Positions 1 through 9,636 of a stretch of 64,000 nt of DNA are shown here, piece after piece (position 1 is the first letter of the stretch; every line of letters begins with the position of its first letter). Source of the DNA: Hydrogenophaga pseudoflava (GTDB lineage Bacteria; Pseudomonadota; Gammaproteobacteria; Burkholderiales; Burkholderiaceae_C); the NCBI RefSeq assembly GCF_031020795.1, contig NZ_JAVHJP010000001.1:966751-1030750 (forward strand), written 5' to 3'. The notes beneath the pieces were generated by a model. It had not been told where the DNA came from, ran no database searches, and saw nothing but the letters and a program-made list of their open reading frames with translations. A program made the position numbers and the translations under genes.

Positions 1-20
1 TTCGAGAGTTTCATCATCAT
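1..20 (-). CDS. Possible 5' end of a gene running off the left edge
   Basis: On the minus strand three consecutive ATG codons are followed by AAA CTC TCG, giving MMMKLS, a start typical of a signal peptide. A GGAG motif lies just upstream; its spacing (about 8 bases) best fits the third ATG. Only six codons are visible, so the product cannot be named. A sugar ABC transporter substrate-binding protein would suit a glucokinase neighbour, but that is a guess from context only. Confidence 0.35.
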
Positions 21-102
21 GTCTCCAGTAAAGAAGGGACGCCGCACGCACCCGCGTGCATGGCGCGGAACCATCCAGAGCAGCACCATGCCGCCGGATG
101 TC

Positions 103-134
103 TGTAATTTACCTTTAATTAAAGGAATATTACA
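103..134. promoter_or_regulatory. 32-bp near-perfect inverted repeat, candidate operator
   Basis: TGTAAT and ATTACA half-sites flank an AT-rich centre (TTTAATTAAA); 28 of 32 positions are symmetric. It sits between the end of glk and the start of the gene leaving the left edge, in an otherwise GC-rich region, and fits an operator/promoter for that leftward gene. The outer half-sites match those of the HexR-like site in front of glk, but the spacing is much longer, so the binding protein is unknown. Confidence 0.5.
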
Positions 135-179
135 TCCGCAGAAACCCGAGGTTCCCGCCCCCCTGCTGGTGACAAAGTT

Positions 180-1160
180 TCAGAGATGGCCGTCCAGCGC
201 GCGGGCGGCGCCCAGCAGCGCGGGCGACTGCGCCGATGTGATGACCTGGACCGGCATGCCCTGCAGCAGGCCGGTGAATCGGCCCTTGTTCTCGAAGCGC
301 TCGCGGAACGGCGAGGTGTCGAACCAGGTGCCCAGGCGCGGCACGATGCCGCCGCCCACGTAAACCCCACCCCGGGCCACCAGCGTCAGCGCCAGGTTGC
401 CGGCCACCGAGCCGAGCATGGCGCAGAAGATCTCTAGCGTCTCCAGCGCCTGCGGGTGGCCGACCTTGAGCGCGGCCTCGCTGACCGCCTGGGCGCTGTC
501 CAGGCCCTGCGCCGTCACCCCGTCGGCCTCGCAGAGGATGGCGCAGGTGTCGACCAGACCCTGGCCGCAGCAGACGCGCTCGGCCGAAGCGTGGCCGTAG
601 CGGCGGATCAGGCCATCCATCACGACCCGCTCGCGTGCGGTGGTGGCCGGCAGCGTGACATGACCACCCTCGCCCTCCAGCGGCACCCAGCCGCCACGGC
701 CGTCGGGCAGCAGGCCGGAAACGCCCAGACCGGTGCCGGCACCGAGCAGGGCCATGGCCACACCGGGGACCGCGGCGCCACCACCGACCTGTCGCAGTTC
801 GGCCGCCGGCAGATCGGGCAGGGCCAGGGCCAGGGCGGTGAAGTCGTTGAGCAGGCGCAGCGTGCGCAGGCCGAATTCGGCCTTGACCGCGGCCTGGGAG
901 AAGGCCCAGTCGTGGTTGGTCATGCGGACCATGTCGCCGGTGATGGGGTTGGCGATTGCGATGGCCACTGCCGCCGGTGCGCCGCGCCCCAGTCCGCCGA
1001 GGTAGGCGCGCATGGCGGCCTGCAGCGTCGGGTACTGCGCGCCGGGCAGCACCTGCACGTCGGTGATCGGCGCGCCGGGTGCGGCCTGCCAGGCGAAACG
1101 GGCGTTGGTGCCGCCGATGTCGGCCAGCAGCCGGGCGGTGTCGGAGGGGGTCAGGGACAT
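180..1160 (-). CDS. glk: Glucokinase
   Basis: ATP-dependent glucokinase (glucose to glucose-6-phosphate) in the cytoplasm, feeding the Entner-Doudoroff or pentose phosphate route. The 326-residue protein is the usual length for the bacterial Glk family. The N-terminal phosphate-binding motif DIGGTNARF is at residues 14-22, followed by LNDFTALA near 105, the second glycine-rich loop LGAGTGLG near 140 and EGEGGH near 163. The ATG at 1160 lies 40 bases downstream of a HexR-like operator, suggesting control by a sugar-phosphate-sensing repressor. The following gene on the same strand leaves the window. Confidence 0.93.
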   Translation of the reverse strand: MSLTPSDTARLLADIGGTNARFAWQAAPGAPITDVQVLPGAQYPTLQAAMRAYLGGLGRGAPAAVAIAIANPITGDMVRMTNHDWAFSQAAVKAEFGLRTLRLLNDFTALALALPDLPAAELRQVGGGAAVPGVAMALLGAGTGLGVSGLLPDGRGGWVPLEGEGGHVTLPATTARERVVMDGLIRRYGHASAERVCCGQGLVDTCAILCEADGVTAQGLDSAQAVSEAALKVGHPQALETLEIFCAMLGSVAGNLALTLVARGGVYVGGGIVPRLGTWFDTSPFRERFENKGRFTGLLQGMPVQVITSAQSPALLGAARALDGHL

Positions 1161-1200
1161 GGCATCGGTTCCGGAAAAAGTCCCGGAATTATGCCGGACC

Positions 1201-1215
1201 TGTAACCAAATTACA
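1201..1215. promoter_or_regulatory. HexR-like operator upstream of glk
   Basis: The 15-mer TGTAACCAAATTACA has the form TGTAAY-N3-ATTACA, close to the palindrome recognised by HexR, the 2-keto-3-deoxy-6-phosphogluconate-responsive repressor of central sugar genes in proteobacteria. It lies 40 bases before the glk start codon, where a repressor could block transcription. The match is seen; HexR as the binder is inferred. Confidence 0.55.
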
Positions 1216-1239
1216 GCCTCCCTGGCCCCGGCGGGGGTT

Positions 1240-1686
1240 TCAGGCGAGCTTGGACCGGGTCCAGCGCACGATGTCGGCCGCGCCCATGGCGCCCGGCTGG
1301 CGCGCCACTTCGCGGCCGTTCACGAACAGCGCCAGTGTCGGGATGCTGCGGATGTTCAGCCGCGCCCCCAGCGCCTGCGCCTCTTCGGTGTTGACCTTGG
1401 CCAGGCGCACATGGGGCTCCAGCTGTTTCGCCGCCGCCTCGAACTGCGGCGCCATCATGCGGCAGGGGCCGCACCAGGGGGCCCAGAAATCGACCAGCAC
1501 CGGCAGCTGCGAGCGGGCGATGTGCTTCTCGAACGCCGACTCGTCCAGTGCGACCGGGTGACCGTCGAACAGCGGGCGGTGGCACTTGCCGCAGTCGGGG
1601 GTGGCAGAGAGATCGGCCGGTGCCACGCGGTTGGTGGTGTGGCAGTGCGGGCAGACGACGTGCAGGGCTTCGGTGGCAACGGTCAT
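1240..1686 (-). CDS. trxC: Thioredoxin 2 (zinc-binding thioredoxin)
   Basis: Cytoplasmic disulfide reductase of the TrxC family. An N-terminal zinc ribbon is formed by CPHC (residues 12-15) and CGKC (32-35), followed by a thioredoxin domain with the active site WCGPC at 71-75 and the cis-proline loop SIPTL. The frame stays open further upstream, but the ATG at 1686 is chosen because it has a GGAG ribosome site and gives 148 residues, the family length (E. coli TrxC has 139). A DUF2905 gene lies upstream on the same strand. Confidence 0.92.
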   Translation of the reverse strand: MTVATEALHVVCPHCHTTNRVAPADLSATPDCGKCHRPLFDGHPVALDESAFEKHIARSQLPVLVDFWAPWCGPCRMMAPQFEAAAKQLEPHVRLAKVNTEEAQALGARLNIRSIPTLALFVNGREVARQPGAMGAADIVRWTRSKLA

Positions 1687-1766
1687 GGGCGGCTCCAGGG
1701 TTTCCGCGCAGATGGGGACCACCGGCTCCACTTCAAGAGACACCCCACCGGGTATGTCCCGGCCAC

Positions 1767-1961
1767 TCAGATGATCTGGCCGATCAGGCTCGCGACGAAG
1801 CTCAGCAGGATGGTGGTGGTCAGCGGGATGAACCACTCTCGGCCGAAGGCCCTGAAGCGCAGGTCGCCCGGCAGCTTGCCGAAGCCCAGCTTGTGCAGCA
1901 GCGGCGTGAACCAGCTGATCAGCAGCAGCGCCAGGAAGATCACGATCATCCAGCGGATCAC
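1767..1961 (-). CDS. DUF2905 family small membrane protein
   Basis: A 64-residue protein with two hydrophobic helices (about residues 4-22 and 46-64) joined by a polar loop with the sequence GKLPGDLRF. This is the pattern of the DUF2905 family, whose function is unknown. It lies between the MidA-like methyltransferase and trxC on the same strand, so the three may be co-transcribed. Confidence 0.8.
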   Translation of the reverse strand: MIRWMIVIFLALLLISWFTPLLHKLGFGKLPGDLRFRAFGREWFIPLTTTILLSFVASLIGQII

Positions 1962-1970
1962 GGTGGGCTC

Positions 1971-3122
1971 CTACAGTCGGTGCGTGCGGTCACCCGCGGC
2001 AAAGCCGATGGGGTGCCAGCCTTCGGCGCTGGGCATCGGTGCCAGGCCGATCACCTTGAACAGCTCGCCCATCTCGTGCTCGTTGACCAGCTTGGAGAGC
2101 ATCGCGTTCTCGCGCGGGCCGGCGCCTTTCGCCACGTCCAGCAGGCCGCAATTGATCAGGAAGCGCCCCTGCGAGGTGTAGCCCAGCACCGCCATGCCGG
2201 CGTCCTGCGCCGCCAGGGCGATGCCGGTGAAGTTCACATGCGCCGTGATGTCCTTGAGCCCCAGATCGGTGAGCGGATCATCATCGCTGCGGTGCGCGCG
2301 GTGGCAGATCAGCGTGCCCATGTGGCGCTGCGGGTGGTAGTACTCGGCCTCGGGGAAGCCGTAGTCGATGAAGAAGGCCGCGCCACGCACCAGGCGCTCG
2401 GCCAGCGTGCGCACGAAGGCCTCGCCCTGCGGGTGGATCTCGGTCAGGTAGTCGTGCGGGCCTTCAATGTCCAGCGGCGGGCGCAGCGCCGTCGGCCGGT
2501 CGGCCCAAGCCAGGCGCCCGTCGCCGGCCAGCGCCACACCGCGCTCGTGCCACACGCCGTCGGTCTGTCCGCCGACCCGGTGCAGCAGCTGCACCGGCAT
2601 CGCGTCCAGCACCTCGTTGCCCAGCACCACGCCGTCGAACACCTCGGGCAGGCGGTCGGCCCACACGACCCGGTCCGCATGCCGCGCCAACGTGGCCCGC
2701 TGGCGCTCGCGCAGGCTGCCCGAGAGGTCGACGATGGTGTAGCGGCGTGGCGCCTGGCCCAGGGCCGCCAGCGCGTCCAGCACCTGCAGCGCGAGCGCGC
2801 CCGTGCCGGCCCCGAACTCCCACACCTCGTCGGTGCCTGTGGCTTCCAGCGCCTGCGCCACCTGGCGCGCCAGGGTGTGGCCGAACAGCGGCGAGAGCTC
2901 GGGCGCGGTCACGAAGTCGCTGCCCTGCCCGTCCACGCCCTGCGGCATCTGTCCGAACTTCGGCGTGGTGTTGGCGTAATAGCCCAGCCCCGGCTCGTAC
3001 AGCGCGATGGCCATGAAGCGGTCGAAGCGCAGCCAACCGCCGGCCGCACGGATGGCCCCGGCCACCCGCTCTGAGAGGGCGCTCGTTACACTGCCGGACT
3101 GGTTCTCTGTGTCGGTGCTCAC
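1971..3122 (-). CDS. MidA/NDUFAF7-type SAM-dependent methyltransferase
   Basis: A 383-residue class I methyltransferase of the COG1565 (MidA/NDUFAF7) family; mitochondrial members methylate an arginine of respiratory complex I. Visible family signatures are LYEPGLGYY near the N-terminus, DFVTAPELSPLFG, the SAM-binding loop EFGAGTGALALQ, GNEVLDAMPV and FFIDYGFPEAEYYHP. The open frame reads back to 3908 but overlaps the divergent SDR gene. The GTG at 3122 is preferred because homology begins just after it and an AAGGA motif lies ten bases before. The substrate in this organism is not known. Confidence 0.85.
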   Translation of the reverse strand: MSTDTENQSGSVTSALSERVAGAIRAAGGWLRFDRFMAIALYEPGLGYYANTTPKFGQMPQGVDGQGSDFVTAPELSPLFGHTLARQVAQALEATGTDEVWEFGAGTGALALQVLDALAALGQAPRRYTIVDLSGSLRERQRATLARHADRVVWADRLPEVFDGVVLGNEVLDAMPVQLLHRVGGQTDGVWHERGVALAGDGRLAWADRPTALRPPLDIEGPHDYLTEIHPQGEAFVRTLAERLVRGAAFFIDYGFPEAEYYHPQRHMGTLICHRAHRSDDDPLTDLGLKDITAHVNFTGIALAAQDAGMAVLGYTSQGRFLINCGLLDVAKGAGPRENAMLSKLVNEHEMGELFKVIGLAPMPSAEGWHPIGFAAGDRTHRL

Positions 3123-3152
3123 GCGCCGATTGTCCTTGATCGGACCTCCTTC

Positions 3153-3944
3153 ATGCCTGGTTCTGCTTCTCCTTCCCCGCCTCTGCTCCGCACCGCACTG
3201 GTCACCGGCGCCGGCAAGCGCCTGGGCCGCGAGATCGCGCTCACGCTGGCCCGCGCCGGCTGGAACGTCGCGGTGCACTTCCGGCAGTCCGCGGCGGAAG
3301 CCGGGCAGACCGCACGCGACTGCGACGCGCTGACCGGCCGCCCGGGCAGCGCGGCCACCTTCGGCGCCGACCTCGCCGACGAAGCCGCGGTGCGCGCCCT
3401 GCTGCCGGCCGTGGTGGCGCACTTCGGCACGGTCGACGCCGTGGTCAACAGCGCCTCGCTGTTCGAGCACGACGACGCCGACAGCTTCGGCTTCGGCACC
3501 ATGGAGGCCCATCTGCGCAGCAACACCGGCGCGCCCATTCTGCTGGCCCAGGCGCTGCACGCGCACCTGGTCGCGCGTGGTGCCGAAGGTGCGGTGGTCA
3601 ACCTGCTGGACCAGAAGCTCTGGAACCTCAACCCCGACTTCCTGAGCTACACCTTGTCCAAGGCCGCGCTGGAAGCAGCCACCGGCATGCTGGCGCTGGC
3701 GCTGGCGCCGCAGGTGCGCGTGGTGGGCGTGGCGCCGGGGCTGACGCTCACCAGCCACCTGCTCTCCGACGAGAGGTTCCAGGCGCTGCACCGGCAGTCG
3801 CCGCTGGGCCGTTCGTCCACACCCGAGGACGTGGCCGCCACCGTGGCCTTCGCACTGCACAACCGCTCCATCACCGGCACCACGCTGCTGGTCGACGGGG
3901 GCCAGCACCTGATGCGCTTCGAGCGCGATTTTTCGATGATGTGA
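3153..3944 (+). CDS. Pteridine reductase-like short-chain dehydrogenase (FolM type)
   Basis: NADPH-dependent SDR of 263 residues. The cofactor loop reads VTGAGKRLGREIA, and the RLG form is typical of PTR1/FolM pteridine reductases rather than ordinary sugar or fatty-acyl SDRs. The catalytic YTLSKAAL tetrad segment and a GTTLLVDGGQHL C-terminal end are present. It is immediately followed by a dihydroneopterin-aldolase gene, which supports a pterin/folate role (reduction of dihydropterins or dihydrofolate). The start codons of this gene and the methyltransferase are only about 30 bases apart and divergent. No clear ribosome site precedes the ATG. Confidence 0.8.
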   Translation: MPGSASPSPPLLRTALVTGAGKRLGREIALTLARAGWNVAVHFRQSAAEAGQTARDCDALTGRPGSAATFGADLADEAAVRALLPAVVAHFGTVDAVVNSASLFEHDDADSFGFGTMEAHLRSNTGAPILLAQALHAHLVARGAEGAVVNLLDQKLWNLNPDFLSYTLSKAALEAATGMLALALAPQVRVVGVAPGLTLTSHLLSDERFQALHRQSPLGRSSTPEDVAATVAFALHNRSITGTTLLVDGGQHLMRFERDFSMM

Positions 3945-3955
3945 GGCGGATGCCC

Positions 3956-4333
3956 ATGAACACCAAGAACCACGCCGGCACCCAGATCCTCACGCTCACC
4001 GGGCTGCGCTTCGACGCCAACCTGGGCATCCTGGACCACGAAAAGACGAGTCCGCAACCGATCCAGGTCGACGCCGAACTCAACCAGGGCACCCAGCCCC
4101 TGCTGCCGCACGACGACGACATCGGCCACGTGCTGGACTACCGCAAGGTGCGCCAGATCATCATCGACGAATGCACCGCCGAACACGTGAACCTGCTGGA
4201 GAGCCTGATCGGCAAGCTCACGCGCCGGCTGATGCAGCTGCCCGGCGTGATCGGCGTGCGCGTGAAGATCGCCAAGCTGGAAATCTTCGACGACTGCGAG
4301 GTCGCGATACGCATGGAGAGCGGGCAGTGGTGA
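3956..4333 (+). CDS. folB: Dihydroneopterin aldolase-like protein
   Basis: 125-residue FolB-family protein that would split 7,8-dihydroneopterin in folate synthesis. Family features are an N-terminal ANLGILDHEK segment holding the conserved glutamate, VLDYRKVRQII, a NLLESLIGKL helix, and a VKIAKLEIFDD strand. GTG 3941, ATG 3950 and ATG 3956 are all possible starts. ATG 3956 is preferred because GAGG at 3943-3946 is then nine bases away. The gene follows the SDR with almost no gap, so the two are likely translated from one message. Confidence 0.82.
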   Translation: MNTKNHAGTQILTLTGLRFDANLGILDHEKTSPQPIQVDAELNQGTQPLLPHDDDIGHVLDYRKVRQIIIDECTAEHVNLLESLIGKLTRRLMQLPGVIGVRVKIAKLEIFDDCEVAIRMESGQW

Positions 4334-5173
4334 TCAGGCCGCGGAGCGCTCCACCGCGCCCCGCAGCAGGCGGTTGAAAAGATCCGGCTGCTCCAGCTGC
4401 GGCGTGTGCCCGCAATCGGCCAGCACCACCAGCTCCGACCCGCGCGCCACGGCGTGGGCGCGGCGGGAGTGCTCCACCGGCAGCACCACATCGTGTTCAC
4501 CGTGCACGAACAGCACCGGCAGGCCCGGCAACTGGCGCAGGATGTCGTGCGAGCGCCGCCACAGATCGGTGTGTTGCCCACGCAAGGTGCTGAGCCGACG
4601 CAACAGGGCCAGAAAATGCTTTCCCCCTCCGGGCCGGTGCACGTTGCGCTCGATCGCGGCCCGCACCTCGGGCGTGATCGACTCGGGGCGACGCACGATG
4701 GCCTTGATCTGCTGCGCCACCGCGGTCGGACCCGGGCGGTTCATCAGTTCACCCAGCAGCGGCAGCGTCATCAGCCTGAACGCGCCGAACACCTCGGCCC
4801 CCAGGGCCGCCGAGTTGGCCAGCAGCAGCGAGCCGACGCGGCCCGGCGTCTGCGCAGCCATGCGCAGGGACATGGCCGCACCGAGCGAGTTGCCCACCAG
4901 GTGCGCCCGCTCCACCCCGAGCTGGTCCAGCAGCTTCCAGGCCACCGCCGCCTGCCCCTCCAGATCCATGGCGTCGGCCCGTTCATCCGACAGGCCGTGG
5001 CCCGGCAAGTCCCAGGCGATCAAGCGCAGGGAATGGCCCAGTGCATCGAACTGCCGGTGCCAGAACTCCAGCGACTCGCCGATGCCGTGTGTCATCAGCA
5101 CGGCCGGCCCGGCGCCACCGCTGTCCCGGTAGCGGACCCGGGCGCCGCCGATGTGTGCGAACCGATCGCTCAT
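4334..5173 (-). CDS. Alpha/beta-hydrolase
   Basis: 279-residue alpha/beta-hydrolase fold protein. It shows the oxyanion motif THGIGES, the nucleophile elbow GNSLG (catalytic Ser), an acidic residue in VHGEHDVVLP, and the catalytic His in CGHTPQLE near the C-terminus. No signal peptide is seen, so it is probably cytoplasmic. It lies directly downstream of the aromatic-alcohol dehydrogenase gene (10 bases apart, same strand) and may be the last gene of that operon, perhaps cleaving an ester or a ring-fission product. The substrate cannot be told from sequence. Its 3' end abuts folB tail to tail. Confidence 0.85.
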   Translation of the reverse strand: MSDRFAHIGGARVRYRDSGGAGPAVLMTHGIGESLEFWHRQFDALGHSLRLIAWDLPGHGLSDERADAMDLEGQAAVAWKLLDQLGVERAHLVGNSLGAAMSLRMAAQTPGRVGSLLLANSAALGAEVFGAFRLMTLPLLGELMNRPGPTAVAQQIKAIVRRPESITPEVRAAIERNVHRPGGGKHFLALLRRLSTLRGQHTDLWRRSHDILRQLPGLPVLFVHGEHDVVLPVEHSRRAHAVARGSELVVLADCGHTPQLEQPDLFNRLLRGAVERSAA

Positions 5174-5183
5174 GGAAGCTCCT

Positions 5184-5948
5184 TCAGATGTAGGTGGAGG
5201 CCAGCCCGCCGTCCACCGGCAGGTTGATGCCGCTGACCCAGCGCGACGCGTCGCTGCACAGGAAGGCGATCACCGGCGCGATTTCATCGCTGAAGGCCGG
5301 GCGCTTCATGCGGTGGGCGTCCTTCTCCACACGCTCCTGGCCCAGCATCTGCACGAAGTCGCCCAGGATGGGCGTGAACACCGGGCCGGGCGCCACGCAG
5401 TTCATGCGCACGTGGTGCTTCATGAAGATCGCCTGCGACTGGGTATGGGTCCAGACGATCAGCGCTTCCTTGAAGTACTGGTAGCAGGTCTCTTGCGGCA
5501 CCGGTTGGTGGGCCAGCCAGGCCTGGCCGTCGGCGAACGAGGCGGTCTGCCCCAGCGCGCGGTGCGGCTCCAGCCGGGCCGGCCATTCGGCACCCAGGAT
5601 GGACGAGATGTTGACCACGCTGCCACCGCCCATGCGGTCCAGCAGGCCCAGCGTCAGGTGGCGCAGGCCCAGGTAGTTGACCCTGGCGACCAGGTCCACG
5701 GGCGCCGTGCCCGGCACGCCGGCGATGTTGCACAGCGCGTCGATGCGCTGCGGCAGCTGGGCGATGGCGTCGTCGATGGCCTCGGGGGTGGACAGGTCGG
5801 CCTTGACGAAGCCGTCCAGGGTCAGCATGGGGTCGTTGCGGTCGACGCCGATGACGCGGGCACCCTGCAGGCGCAGAAGCTTGGCGGTGTCGCTGCCGAT
5901 GCCCGAGCTGACGCCGGTGATGACGATGGTCTTGCCTTGTACGCTCAT
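5184..5948 (-). CDS. Coniferyl-alcohol dehydrogenase-like SDR
   Basis: 254-residue NAD(P)-dependent SDR with cofactor loop TGVSSGIG, NIAGVPG, active-site Ser in NISSILG and the YQYFKEAL catalytic Tyr-Lys. The length and the long insert after NISS resemble CalA, the coniferyl-alcohol dehydrogenase of pseudomonads, and 3-alpha-hydroxysteroid dehydrogenases. The in-frame extension to 6038 is rejected in favour of ATG 5948, which gives the normal N-terminus. It follows an aromatic aldehyde dehydrogenase gene, so an alcohol-aldehyde-acid oxidation pair is likely. The actual alcohol is inferred only. Confidence 0.75.
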   Translation of the reverse strand: MSVQGKTIVITGVSSGIGSDTAKLLRLQGARVIGVDRNDPMLTLDGFVKADLSTPEAIDDAIAQLPQRIDALCNIAGVPGTAPVDLVARVNYLGLRHLTLGLLDRMGGGSVVNISSILGAEWPARLEPHRALGQTASFADGQAWLAHQPVPQETCYQYFKEALIVWTHTQSQAIFMKHHVRMNCVAPGPVFTPILGDFVQMLGQERVEKDAHRMKRPAFSDEIAPVIAFLCSDASRWVSGINLPVDGGLASTYI

Positions 5949-5995
5949 GAGATGAGATTCCTTGGTTGTGAAGCAGGTCGCAGGACTGATGTGAA

Positions 5996-7471
5996 TCAGA
6001 ACGGGTACTGCGGCAGGGCGGCCTTGACCGTCCACCACTGCCAGCGCGTGTACTCGTCGATGTCGGCCGGACCGCCGACCGCGCTGCCGTTGCCGCCCAG
6101 GCCGGGGCCGCCGAAGGGGTTGGTGCAGTCGTCGTTGACGGTCTGGTCGTTGATGTGGACCATGCCGGCGTTCAGCCGCTCGCCGAGGGCCATGGCGCGG
6201 CCCACGTCGCGGCTGACCACCGCGGCGGCCAGCCCACCCTGGCTGGTGTTGGCCAGGGCGGCGGCCTCGTCGTCAGAGCCAAAGGTCACCAGGTTCACCA
6301 CCGGGCCGAAGGGCTCTTCGTCGAAGCTGCGCATGCCGGGCTTCACACCCGAGAGCACGGTGGGCTTGTAGCAAAGGCCTTCGTGCGTGCCGCCGGCCTC
6401 CAGCGTGGCGCCCTGCTGCACCGTGTCCTTCACGACGGCATCGAAATGCGCCAGCTGCTTGTGGTCGATCATCGGGCCCAGGGCCACCTGGCCGCTGGCG
6501 CCGTCGCCCACCGGCAGGTGCGTGGCCTTGCCGACCAGCCGCGCCTTCAGGCCCTCGGCGATGGACACGTGCACCAGCACGCGGTTGCTGGCCATGCAGA
6601 TCTGCCCCTGGTGGAACCAGGCACCAAAGGCCACGGCGCTGGCCGCGGCGTCCAGATCGGCGTCTTCCAGAACGATCAGGTTGTTGGCGCCGCCCAGCTC
6701 CAGCGACACCTTCTTGAGGTGCTTGCCGGCCAGCTCGCCGATGCGCCGGCCGACCGTGGGCGAACCGGTGAAGGCGATCATCGGCACGCGCGGGTCCGTC
6801 ACCAGCGCCTCGCCCGCCTCGGCGTTGCCCGGCAAGACCTGCAGCACGCCGGCCGGCAGGCCCGCTTCCTGGAACACCCGCGCGATGATGAAGCCGCCGC
6901 TGGCGGGCGTGCGCACATCGGGCTTGAGCACCACCGCGTTGCCCAGCGCCAGCGCCGGCGCCACCGAGCGCAGGCTCAGGATGAGCGGAAAGTTGAACGG
7001 CGAGATCACGCCGACCACACCGTGCGGCACGCGGCGCGCCATCGACAGGCGGCCCGGCGTGCTGGGCAGCACCTGGCCCTGGGACTGCATGGGCAGGGCC
7101 GCGGCCAGGCGGCACAGCACCACGGCCTCGCGCACCTCGTGCTGGCCCTTGGGAATGATGCCGCCGGTCTCGCGGGCGATCATCAGCGCCAGCTCGTCGA
7201 AGTGTTGCTCGAACAGCGCGGCCGCCTTGAGCAGGATGGCGGCGCGGTCGCGCGGCGGCGTGGCGGCCCAGGCGGCCTGCGCGGCGTGGGCGCGGCCTAT
7301 GGCGGCGTGCATGTCGGCGCCACTGGCCACGCCGGTGCGCCACAGCGGCTGGCCGGTCGCCGGCTCCACCACGTCCTGGCTGGCGGCCAGGCGCGTGCCC
7401 CAGCCGCCGTCGAAGGCGGTGCCGTTCCAGCAGGCCGCGTCGGCCCAGTTGATGTGTTCCGCTGCACCCAT
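5996..7471 (-). CDS. Aldehyde dehydrogenase, benzaldehyde/vanillin type
   Basis: 491-residue NAD(P)-dependent aldehyde dehydrogenase. It carries the substrate loop SPFNFPLIL, the general-base Glu in SLELGGANN, the catalytic Cys in QGQICMASNR and the EEPFGPVV motif. Overall it resembles XylC/AreC benzaldehyde and vanillin dehydrogenases. ATG 7471 has an AAAGGAG ribosome site seven bases upstream. It is the first gene of a leftward operon with the CalA-like SDR, behind a sigma-54 promoter and divergent from a XylR/DmpR-type activator. Confidence 0.85.
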   Translation of the reverse strand: MGAAEHINWADAACWNGTAFDGGWGTRLAASQDVVEPATGQPLWRTGVASGADMHAAIGRAHAAQAAWAATPPRDRAAILLKAAALFEQHFDELALMIARETGGIIPKGQHEVREAVVLCRLAAALPMQSQGQVLPSTPGRLSMARRVPHGVVGVISPFNFPLILSLRSVAPALALGNAVVLKPDVRTPASGGFIIARVFQEAGLPAGVLQVLPGNAEAGEALVTDPRVPMIAFTGSPTVGRRIGELAGKHLKKVSLELGGANNLIVLEDADLDAAASAVAFGAWFHQGQICMASNRVLVHVSIAEGLKARLVGKATHLPVGDGASGQVALGPMIDHKQLAHFDAVVKDTVQQGATLEAGGTHEGLCYKPTVLSGVKPGMRSFDEEPFGPVVNLVTFGSDDEAAALANTSQGGLAAAVVSRDVGRAMALGERLNAGMVHINDQTVNDDCTNPFGGPGLGGNGSAVGGPADIDEYTRWQWWTVKAALPQYPF

Positions 7472-7531
7472 GTCGTGTCTCCTTTGGTTGAGGGTTGTGG
7501 GCCGGTTGCCCCCGGCCGTGCCACCGTGTTT

Positions 7532-7547
7532 TGCAACGGGCGTACCA
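7532..7547 (-). promoter_or_regulatory. Sigma-54 (-24/-12) promoter of the aldehyde dehydrogenase operon
   Basis: Read on the minus strand the sequence is TGGTACGCCCGTTGCA. It matches the sigma-54 consensus TGGCACG-N4-TTGCW at all but one defined base, with exact GG-GC spacing. Transcription would start near 7520, giving about 50 bases of leader before the ATG at 7471. The neighbouring divergent activator carries a sigma-54 contact motif, which supports the call. Confidence 0.75.
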
Positions 7548-7684
7548 GTCGCAGGCCAACGCATCGGCGGCACCGGTCCGGCAGGCCCCTGCGCCAGAGG
7601 GAGCGCTCCGGACAAACCCTGATCGCCGGAAAGTGCCCTTCGGTCCCTGCGGCTGCGGGAAAACATCACTGCAAAGAAACACTC

Positions 7685-7715
7685 ATGAATGCGACCATTG
7701 AATGTGTGCATTCAT
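7685..7715. promoter_or_regulatory. Inverted repeat, candidate upstream activator site
   Basis: Perfect 8-bp arms ATGAATGC (7685-7692) and GCATTCAT (7708-7715) are separated by 15 bases. A further TGAATG/CATTCA pair (7699-7714) overlaps the right arm. It lies about 140 bases upstream of the sigma-54 promoter and just before the activator gene, the usual place for the enhancer of a XylR/DmpR-type regulator. Binding by the adjacent activator is inferred. Confidence 0.5.
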
Positions 7716-7728
7716 TTTTGGTGCTTCC

Positions 7729-9540
<1,812 letters not shown>

Positions 9541-9572
9541 AGGCGGCCAGCGCCACCACCCGCTGCCCCATG

Positions 9573-9598
9573 AAAAAAGGGCCCCTTGCGGGGCCCTT
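9573..9598 (-). terminator. Rho-independent terminator of the OmpA-like porin gene
   Basis: GGGCCCC and GGGGCCC pair around a TTGC loop. On the minus strand the stem is followed by a run of six T. It lies 38 bases beyond the stop of the minus-strand porin gene; weaker T content on the other side may also stop the activator gene. Confidence 0.85.
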
Positions 9599-9636
9599 GT
9601 GTGTCAGGCGGGCGCGTCAGACGCCCAGCACCGGCA

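Noticed and set aside
7507-7523. Second -24-like box (TGGCACG on the minus strand)
   Set aside because: The GG element is perfect, but the GC of the -12 element is one base out of the strict spacing, and a better promoter lies at 7532-7547.
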